Shown piece by piece: positions 58,551 through 64,000 of a stretch of 64,000 nt of DNA. The stretch is from Leeuwenhoekiella palythoae (GTDB lineage: Bacteria; Bacteroidota; Bacteroidia; Flavobacteriales; Flavobacteriaceae). Below the pieces are notes generated by a model. It was not told the origin of the DNA. It ran no database searches and worked only from the letters and a program-made list of their open reading frames with translations. The first letter of the stretch is position 1; each line of letters starts with the position of its first letter. The position numbers were made by a program, and so were the translations under genes. The DNA lies in assembly GCF_900130045.1 (NCBI RefSeq), contig NZ_FQXT01000005.1:186001-250000 (forward strand), given 5' to 3'.

Positions 58551-60515
58551 ATGAAAAAGAAAAAAGTAAATTTACGCGACATAGACCCTAAAGAACATAA
58601 GGGCGAGCACAGCCACGATGACGGACACAATCATAGCAGTCAGGAAGAATTGTCAAACTTCAGAACTTATTTGCCCGCCATTTTCAGCTTTGTGTTGCTA
58701 ATTGCTGGTATTGCTATTGATTATTTTGATGCCTTCCCCTTCTTTAAAGGTTGGATTCGAGTTGTCTGGTACACTGTGGCTTACATTCCTGTGGGATTTC
58801 CTGTTATACGGGAAGGTTGGAACAGCATCTTAAAAGGCGACTTCTTCACAGAGTTTTTCTTAATGTCCATTGCCACATTGGGGGCATTTGCCATAGGCGA
58901 ATATCCCGAAGGTGTGGCGGTTATGCTTTTCTATGCTGTGGGTGAACTGTTCCAGAATGCAGCGGTCAACCGTGCCAAAAGAAATATTAAAGCACTACTC
59001 GATGTGCGCCCTAATGAAGCATTGGTCTATCGTGATGATGATTTTGTCTCTGTCAATCCTGAAACCGTCGAGATTGGCGAGAAAATTCAGGTTCGGGTGG
59101 GTGAAAAAGTACCACTTGATGGTATTTTACTTTCAGAGAAAGGGTCGTTTAATACCGCAGCGTTAACAGGCGAAAGCAAGCCCGATACCATTGCGAAAGG
59201 CGAAAAGGTTTTTGCGGGAAGTATCAATCTCGATGGTGTCATCGAAGTTGAAACCACCAAAGAATTTAAGGACAGTTCCATTGCCCGTATTCTTGATATG
59301 GTGCAAAATGCCACCGCACGTAAATCAAAGACTGAATTGTTCATCAGAAAGTTTGCACGGATTTACACACCTATCGTTGTATTTCTTGCTATCGGTTTAA
59401 CGTTTTTACCTTACTTTTTTGTAGACGATTATGTATTTAGGGATTGGCTTTATCGTGCGCTGATTTTCTTGGTTATTTCCTGTCCCTGTGCGTTGGTCAT
59501 TTCTATTCCCTTGGGTTATTTTGGCGGATTGGGTGCAGCATCGCGCAACGGTATTCTATTCAAAGGCGCATCCTTTTTGGACGCAATGACCAAAGTAAAT
59601 ACTGTGGTAATGGACAAAACAGGAACTGTTACAAAAGGGGTATTTAAGATTAAGGAAGTAGTCAATAAATCCGCTTTCGCGGAAGCGGAATTTATGCAAT
59701 ACTTGATGGCGATGGAAGAACAATCCACCCATCCCATTGCAAAAGCAATTTTGGAATATAAGGCAGATGGTGCAGATTTGGAAGCGACCGAAGTTTCTGA
59801 AGTCGCCGGAAAAGGATTAAAAGGAACGGTCAACGGAAAAACCGTTTTGGTCGGTAACAAAGCATTGATGACCTCGAACAGCATCGAAGTACCTTCTGAA
59901 ACCGATAGCATTGTAGAATCCATAGTAATGGTTGCCATTGATGGAAAGTTTGCAGGTTATGTGACCATTGCAGATGAACTGAAGGAAGATGCCCACCAAG
60001 CCATTAAGCAAATACGTGAGGCGGGAATTTCAAAAATCATAATGCTTTCAGGCGATAAAGATTCCATTACACAACAGGTTTCCAAAGAATTAAATATTGA
60101 TTGGGCAAAAGGTGGCCTACTACCGGAAGATAAGTTAAACGAGGTAGAAGAACTCAAAAAACAACCAGACATAAAAGTAGCCTTTATAGGCGATGGTATT
60201 AATGATGCGCCTGTATTGGCAGCAAGTGGTGTAGGTATCGCAATGGGTGGTTTGGGCAGCGATGTTGCCATTGAGACGGCAGATGTTATCATCCAAACCG
60301 ACCAACCAAGCAAGATTGCAAGGGCAATTAAAATTGGACGTTCTACCCGAAGCATCGTTTGGCAAAATATTGGCTTGGCATTTGGGGTAAAAGTAATTGT
60401 GCTTATTCTCGGTGCAGGTGGTCTTGCCACAATGTGGGAAGCGGTATTTGCCGATGTGGGCGTGGCGCTGCTTGCTATATTAAATGCGGTTCGGTTGCAA
60501 CGGATGAAATGGTAA
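58551..60515 (+). CDS. zntA: Zn/Cd/Pb-type P1B ATPase
   Basis: A 654-residue heavy-metal P-type ATPase. No N-terminal HMA domain; instead a His/Asp-rich tail (HKGEHSHDDGHNHSS). TGESKPD (actuator), membrane motif SCPCALVISIP (CPC-x4-SxP), phosphorylated DKTGTVTKG, HP locus in STHPIAKAI, hinge GDGINDAP, and K...DVG in the last helices (FGVKVIVL, FADVGVALLA). These features are those of the P1B-2 group, which exports Zn2+, Cd2+ and Pb2+. The second copy of the palindromic repeat lies inside, at 59671-59688. Confidence 0.95.
   Translation: MKKKKVNLRDIDPKEHKGEHSHDDGHNHSSQEELSNFRTYLPAIFSFVLLIAGIAIDYFDAFPFFKGWIRVVWYTVAYIPVGFPVIREGWNSILKGDFFTEFFLMSIATLGAFAIGEYPEGVAVMLFYAVGELFQNAAVNRAKRNIKALLDVRPNEALVYRDDDFVSVNPETVEIGEKIQVRVGEKVPLDGILLSEKGSFNTAALTGESKPDTIAKGEKVFAGSINLDGVIEVETTKEFKDSSIARILDMVQNATARKSKTELFIRKFARIYTPIVVFLAIGLTFLPYFFVDDYVFRDWLYRALIFLVISCPCALVISIPLGYFGGLGAASRNGILFKGASFLDAMTKVNTVVMDKTGTVTKGVFKIKEVVNKSAFAEAEFMQYLMAMEEQSTHPIAKAILEYKADGADLEATEVSEVAGKGLKGTVNGKTVLVGNKALMTSNSIEVPSETDSIVESIVMVAIDGKFAGYVTIADELKEDAHQAIKQIREAGISKIIMLSGDKDSITQQVSKELNIDWAKGGLLPEDKLNEVEELKKQPDIKVAFIGDGINDAPVLAASGVGIAMGGLGSDVAIETADVIIQTDQPSKIARAIKIGRSTRSIVWQNIGLAFGVKVIVLILGAGGLATMWEAVFADVGVALLAILNAVRLQRMKW
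59671..59688. repeat. Near-palindromic copy of the 18-bp repeat inside the ATPase gene
   Basis: CCGCTTTCGCGGAAGCGG differs by one base from the repeat in the fur-like gene and is read in the same frame, giving AFAEAE within SAFAEAEF. Confidence 0.85.
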
Positions 60516-60574
60516 TCATAATGTTTCAAAGTTCTCATAATGTTGCTGCTAAAGATTTACCGATAAAAATCCGC

Positions 60575-60582
60575 TATCTTTA
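60575..60582 (+). promoter_or_regulatory. -7 promoter-like box of the asparaginase-like gene
   Basis: TATCTTTA (one mismatch to TAnnTTTG), 24 bases before the ATG at 60606. Confidence 0.45.
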
Positions 60583-60605
60583 TAGGTCACAACACGTCCT
60601 ATTTT

Positions 60606-61091
60606 ATGATACATATTCTTACAACAGGTGGCACCATTGAGGGACTGGATTATGTAGATGGTAAAGGTATTTCCCAATCAAATATCAGTATTCAAGGCTT
60701 TCTTGATAAAGCCAATATTGGTTTTGATTACACCATAGAAAGTGTATTCAAAAAAGATAGCAGAGCCATAACGAATAATGACAGAGCGCAGTTGGTTTGC
60801 AAGATTAAGGAATCTAATGCGACTAAGATTTTAATAACACACGGTACTTTCACGATGGAAGATACCGCAAAATATATAGGAAGACTCAATCTGAAAAAAA
60901 CCATTGTTCTGGTTGGGTCTTTCATTTTAGGCTCATCTGAGAACACAGATGCACCATTTAATTTAGGATATGCAATCAGCTCGCTACAGCTTCTAAAACC
61001 GGATGTTTATATTGCTATGAACGGACAAATTTTTCTTTGGAACAATGTTTCAAAAAATTTAGAAACCAACAAATTTGAGCGCAATGAGTAG
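60606..61091 (+). CDS. Asparaginase-domain protein, N-terminal domain only
   Basis: A 161-residue protein that starts as a type I/II asparaginase: HILTTGGTIEG (first catalytic Thr) and later ILITHGTFTMEDTAKYIG (the HGTDTM-type motif with Phe for Asp). Normal asparaginases have about 330 residues; here the second domain is missing, and the change in HGTFT removes a catalytic Asp. It may be a non-catalytic or altered amidohydrolase. Nine bases before a membrane LuxR-type regulator, so probably coexpressed with it. No link to metals is evident. Confidence 0.75.
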   Translation: MIHILTTGGTIEGLDYVDGKGISQSNISIQGFLDKANIGFDYTIESVFKKDSRAITNNDRAQLVCKIKESNATKILITHGTFTMEDTAKYIGRLNLKKTIVLVGSFILGSSENTDAPFNLGYAISSLQLLKPDVYIAMNGQIFLWNNVSKNLETNKFERNE

Positions 61092-61099
61092 GAATATAA

Positions 61100-62014
61100 A
61101 TGTTTGGGACTTCAATACATTGGACAACGTTCTTCTATCTTTTAATAGATACGTTCATTGTATTGCTTACCCTTTATTTTTCAAGAAAGAAAACGCGCAG
61201 TAGTCTGAGGCGATTTCTTTATCTCGGAATTTTATTCATAGCCTATAATGCCACCGGTGGATTTCTACCCGTAGAAAACTTTCCTGGACCTTTTATCCTT
61301 CAATATATAATCACATATGGTGTGGCCATTGCGCTTTGCGTTTACATTGTTTACTACCTTTATAAAGAGTATGACATTGTTGTATTGAAGTTCAACTCAT
61401 CGATTAGAAATCTCGCTATACTGGCAAGCGTTAGTTTTGTAGTTTTATTTTTGATCCCCTATTTTCTGACAGAATCACTGAAATCGGCACGTTTCCTTTT
61501 TACTATTCCCATATCTATAATAGCCTTTATTTTTCTGTTCATTTTTTACCGTAGAATCGCAAATCCCAGCAACCCAAATACCTTTATTGTAAGGCGAAAC
61601 AAGCTGTCGATGGTTAGTGTGGCAAGCATAGCCTTATTACCTATTTGTACGGTTATAGGCGACTACCAATGGATAACTTTTACCGTAATGAACTTGGCGT
61701 TTTTTGCGATAACTGCTATTGAAGCTGATAGGTATTTGTATTTTATAGAAAACAACAATCGAATGTATGAGGTATTTGCCCTAAAGAAAAAACAACGTGA
61801 TGAATCTGTAGAACGCAAAATCATCTATGAGGATTTGACTCGAAGGGAAATCGAGGTAGCCTTGTCAATTCTGAGTAATTTGAGTTATAAAAATATAGCC
61901 AAAGATTTGTTCATCGCTGAAAGTACTGTATCGAAACACGCATCCAATATCTTCAAAAAGACAGGCGTAAAGAATAGGCGTGAATTTTTAAAGCGATTCA
62001 GGAAGAAAAAATAA
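61100..62014 (+). CDS. Membrane-anchored LuxR-type regulator
   Basis: A 304-residue protein. Residues 8-215 contain about six to seven membrane segments (FFYLLIDTFIVLLTLYF, LYLGILFIAYN, LAILASVSFVVLFLIPYF and others). Residues 245-304 are a LuxR/GerE helix-turn-helix: LTRREIEVALSILSNLSYKNIAKDLFIAESTVSKHASNIFKKTG (in part IAKDLFIAESTVSKHASNIF). It would sense a membrane signal and act on DNA from the inner face. It lies next to the asparaginase-like gene; its target is unknown. Confidence 0.85.
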   Translation: MFGTSIHWTTFFYLLIDTFIVLLTLYFSRKKTRSSLRRFLYLGILFIAYNATGGFLPVENFPGPFILQYIITYGVAIALCVYIVYYLYKEYDIVVLKFNSSIRNLAILASVSFVVLFLIPYFLTESLKSARFLFTIPISIIAFIFLFIFYRRIANPSNPNTFIVRRNKLSMVSVASIALLPICTVIGDYQWITFTVMNLAFFAITAIEADRYLYFIENNNRMYEVFALKKKQRDESVERKIIYEDLTRREIEVALSILSNLSYKNIAKDLFIAESTVSKHASNIFKKTGVKNRREFLKRFRKKK

Positions 62015-62064
62015 GTAAATTCAATTCTTTACAGAACCCACTATTGGCTATGCCTCACAAGTTA

Positions 62065-62104
62065 TCCGTAGAAAAATACGGACTATTCCGTAATTATATA
62101 CGGT
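62065..62104. promoter_or_regulatory. Array of CCGTA/TACGG inverted repeats before rteC
   Basis: TCCGTA-N6-TACGGA (62065-62082) is followed after 4 bases by TCCGTA-N6-TACGGT (62087-62104). The two sites begin 22 bases apart, two DNA turns. This lies in the 276-base gene-free gap before the rteC-type gene, otherwise empty. The half-site recurs in the gap after rteC. Confidence 0.65.
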
Positions 62105-62290
62105 ACGTTTTCCTTGTAAAATCACAAGGTAAAGTTACTTTAGATAGAGTTCCCTAAAATACATCAATGAACCACAAATTTTATAAAGCGTGACTTTCAT
62201 TTATACCATTTTGCAGGACTATGACATCATCTAACCAACCTTATCAACTAAATCCCATTTCTATGGTTTACTATATTAAAGTTCCTGCTT

Positions 62291-63127
62291 ATGAACTCAC
62301 AATTGCTATCTCAAAAACTTTTAAAGGATCTGGATGAAATCAAAATTCAGAATGGAAACATTATAGAAAGTGCCTACCTTTCCATAAAGGCCTGTCGCAA
62401 ACTACTGAGCGCCTATAAAAAAGAAATAATCAAAACGAAATTTAAGACAGTTCAAGATGAGATAAATTTCTTCAAGAACACAAAGCAGATTCCACTCATT
62501 AAACTCATCTACTTTTCTGAAATACATTCATTTGAGATTCAACTTCCCAAAGGCGATAAGGATGCTCAACTAAAATCGATAAAGAAAAAAATCAATAAAA
62601 TAAATCGGTTTTTCCTTTACAATATTGATTTTGGTCGATACGTCAATTCTGGGGCTACCCATTTTGACAAGGAATATTACACACGAGATTATCTCGAAAC
62701 CTTTCATATCACAACATCCAAATTCTACTTCCAAGACCCTGAATTTTGCACACCGAGAGATATGCTTTTGGGCAAATACAAGGCGTATGATTATTTAGTG
62801 ACCTATTTTGATGAAAAGAAAGATAGGGTTCGTAACGGATTAAACGGAAAACACAAGAGCATCAAATCAATGGAAAAAATTGACTGGCCATTTTCAAATA
62901 CAGATTACGTAGAATTGCTCTATGCATTGTGTTCAAAGGGATTGGGAAAACAAAATAATCAAGGGATTATGCAAGTTTCAAAAAAGTTGGAACAACTTTT
63001 TAACATTGAACCAAAGGACATCTACAAAACCTTTCAGGACATTAAAAACAGGAAAAACAGCAGAACACTTTTTCTCGACGAACTTTCTACATCACTACTC
63101 ATTGAAATGGATAAAAGCGAGGAATAA
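62291..63127 (+). CDS. rteC: RteC-family regulator
   Basis: A 278-residue protein of the RteC family: helical N-terminal part with LSIKACRKLLSAYKKEI and FYKNTKQIPLIKLIYFSEI-like FFKNTKQIPLIKLIYF, then FDKEYYTRDYLETFHIT, and a C-terminal winged-helix-like part with FSNTDYVELLYALCSKGLG. In CTnDOT, RteC activates the excision operon by binding upstream of it. Here the gene is flanked on both sides by CCGTA-type inverted repeats, and an excisionase-like gene follows. It probably controls excision or transfer of this element. Confidence 0.9.
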   Translation: MNSQLLSQKLLKDLDEIKIQNGNIIESAYLSIKACRKLLSAYKKEIIKTKFKTVQDEINFFKNTKQIPLIKLIYFSEIHSFEIQLPKGDKDAQLKSIKKKINKINRFFLYNIDFGRYVNSGATHFDKEYYTRDYLETFHITTSKFYFQDPEFCTPRDMLLGKYKAYDYLVTYFDEKKDRVRNGLNGKHKSIKSMEKIDWPFSNTDYVELLYALCSKGLGKQNNQGIMQVSKKLEQLFNIEPKDIYKTFQDIKNRKNSRTLFLDELSTSLLIEMDKSEE

Positions 63128-63153
63128 CAAGCAAATTTTTCTCTTAATAAAAG

Positions 63154-63166
63154 ACCGTAGTACGGT
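63154..63166. promoter_or_regulatory. Palindrome ACCGTAGTACGGT, copy 1
   Basis: Perfect 13-base palindrome (ACCGTA-G-TACGGT) 27 bases after the rteC stop, followed by a lone half-site TACGGT at 63172-63177. Identical copy at 63292-63304. Confidence 0.7.
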
Positions 63167-63291
63167 TGACCTACGGTAATCGAGTTCCGCATCAATTTAC
63201 CATAAATTTTAGAGTGATTTGATAGCATCATTTCATAAAAATTATCTCAAAACAGTATAAAACATAACAAATTTCAAGATGTTAAATTTTG

Positions 63292-63304
63292 ACCGTAGTA
63301 CGGT
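63292..63304. promoter_or_regulatory. Palindrome ACCGTAGTACGGT, copy 2
   Basis: Second perfect copy, 138 bases from the first, 124 bases before the HTH gene. The 300-base gap between rteC and the HTH gene holds no gene, only these sites; they are candidates for RteC binding. Confidence 0.7.
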
Positions 63305-63427
63305 CGTACTGGGGAATAAAATCCAATAAACCTATTCAAATTTGTAGAACGAAAGTCAAATTAGGTCAGGGACTATCAATTAAAAGTATAAACCCAGATA
63401 GTCCCTTTCAATTAAAACCGTTCTATT

Positions 63428-63712
63428 ATGCCGACAAGTATTATTACCACAGACGACCTTCGGGAATTCAAAATGGAATTGCTCGATGACATCAAAAAAC
63501 TACTTACAAGACAAGCCAGTGGGAAACTAAAAAAATACCTCAAATCTTCTGAGGTGATGGACTTATTGCAAGTCAGTCCAGGCACTTTGCAAAATCTTCG
63601 TATTAATGGCACCTTGCCTTATACCAAAGTAGGTGGGATTATCTATTACGATTCAGAGGAAATACAAAAAGTGATGGATGCCAACCGTGTGCATCACGGT
63701 CTAAATTCTTAA
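63428..63712 (+). CDS. Helix-turn-helix (excisionase-like) protein
   Basis: A 94-residue protein. Residues 1-35 are helical (DDLREFKMELLDDIKKLL), residues 39-90 form a MerR/excisionase-type HTH: YLKSSEVMDLLQVSPGTLQNLRINGTLPYTKVGGIIYYD (in part SSEVMDLLQVSPGTLQNLR). Such genes stand after rteC in Bacteroidota elements and include the Xis proteins. It probably directs excision or acts as a regulator. The next gene starts 3 bases after its stop. Confidence 0.85.
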   Translation: MPTSIITTDDLREFKMELLDDIKKLLTRQASGKLKKYLKSSEVMDLLQVSPGTLQNLRINGTLPYTKVGGIIYYDSEEIQKVMDANRVHHGLNS

Positions 63713-63715
63713 GCG

Positions 63716-64000
63716 ATGAACTATATAAAGCTACTTAATGCGGCTTTTGAAAAGTTCTATTTTGATGACCGCTTAAACCCTACCCATATCAGTTTGTATA
63801 TGGCGCTGTTCCAGGAATGGAACAGCTCTCGGTTTATGGATGAATTCTATGTAAACCGACGGGAACTGATGGGCGTTGCCAAGATTGGTTCAAAATCAAC
63901 ATACCATAGATGTATTGTGGAATTAGATTCTTGGCAGTACCTATCCTACTTTCCTTCCAACAATCCCTACAAGGGCAGCAAAATCAAGATGGCCATTATT
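63716..64000 (+). CDS. Conserved mobilome protein, N-terminal part (cut by window end)
   Basis: 95 codons, open at the right edge. The text starts MNYIKLLNAAFEKFYFDDR and continues LNPTHISLYMALFQEWN, then YVNRRELMGVAKIGSKSTYHRCIVELD (in part). This pattern, a helical start with NPTHISLYxALF and a SKxTYHRCI winged-helix segment, belongs to a protein often seen after the HTH gene in Bacteroidota conjugative and mobilisable elements. Its function is unknown; a replication or DNA-binding role is plausible. It is too short for a track of complete ORFs. Confidence 0.75.
   Translation, partial: MNYIKLLNAAFEKFYFDDRLNPTHISLYMALFQEWNSSRFMDEFYVNRRELMGVAKIGSKSTYHRCIVELDSWQYLSYFPSNNPYKGSKIKMAII

Larger units (their letters stand above)
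47062..64000 (+). mobile_element. Integrative (probably conjugative) element, left part
   Basis: The element starts at the broken tRNA-fMet and continues beyond the window. It holds, all on the plus strand, an integrase next to the attachment site, a cargo of nuclease-like genes, a heavy-metal resistance block, and an RteC-type regulator, an excisionase-like HTH protein and a mobilome gene. RteC homologues are known from Bacteroidota conjugative transposons such as CTnDOT. Transfer genes are not yet visible, so it could be conjugative or only mobilisable. Base composition changes visibly along it. Confidence 0.85.

Overview
The window reads as chromosome of a member of the Flavobacteriaceae (Bacteroidota). 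The evidence is type IX secretion and gliding genes (porV, porU, gldJ), DUF5723, DUF4136 and PafA families typical of the group, an hpt-adk fusion, an almost complete lack of Shine-Dalgarno sequences, and many promoters with the Bacteroidota -7 box TAnnTTTG.

Bases 1 to about 47,019 are ordinary core chromosome. In order: the 3' end of rarA; a three-gene envelope operon; a YjjG-type phosphatase, a deacetylase-like protein and radC; a DUF1569/PaiB pair; mpl; TPR and DUF4136 envelope proteins; obg and the hpt-adk fusion; purK-purE; an M3 oligopeptidase; a glycosyltransferase; a GbsR-type regulator and a membrane protein that share an operator-like palindrome; gcvP; an ECF sigma factor with a small zinc-type partner; a methyltransferase/glycosyltransferase pair; PafA phosphatase; an Mla-type lipid ABC transporter; DUF389; mannose-1-phosphate guanylyltransferase, a SprT-like protein, an SDR and an M28 peptidase; pyruvate dehydrogenase E2 and E1 alpha; cdd-porV-porU; gldJ; murF; tRNA-Val; and a sugar-phosphate isomerase-like lipoprotein. 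Strong hairpin terminators separate many of the units.

At 47,020-47,061 there is only the 3' part of an initiator tRNA gene (anticodon loop to discriminator base), with its own terminator still on the chromosome side. An integrative element starts there and runs past the window end. It begins with a tandem 11-bp repeat and a tyrosine integrase. Next comes a compact cargo of three unrecognised genes: a winged-helix-like protein, a PD-(D/E)XK nuclease-like protein, and an HNH-type protein whose conserved zinc/HNH motif lies upstream of any usable start codon. This is the best candidate in the window for an undescribed system, probably defence. A heavy-metal block follows: a His-rich small exported protein, a CzcA pump fused to its TolC-like outer-membrane channel, a CzcB adaptor, a CDF transporter, a Fur-family regulator, a SpoIIAA-like protein and a Zn/Cd P-type ATPase. 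Two TGCA-N7-TGCA palindromes stand before the two transcription units of this block and are the likely sites of the Fur-family protein. The element ends, within the window, with an asparaginase-like protein, a membrane LuxR-type regulator, an RteC-type regulator flanked by repeated CCGTA/TACGG inverted repeats, a helix-turn-helix (excisionase-like) protein and a cut-off mobilome gene.
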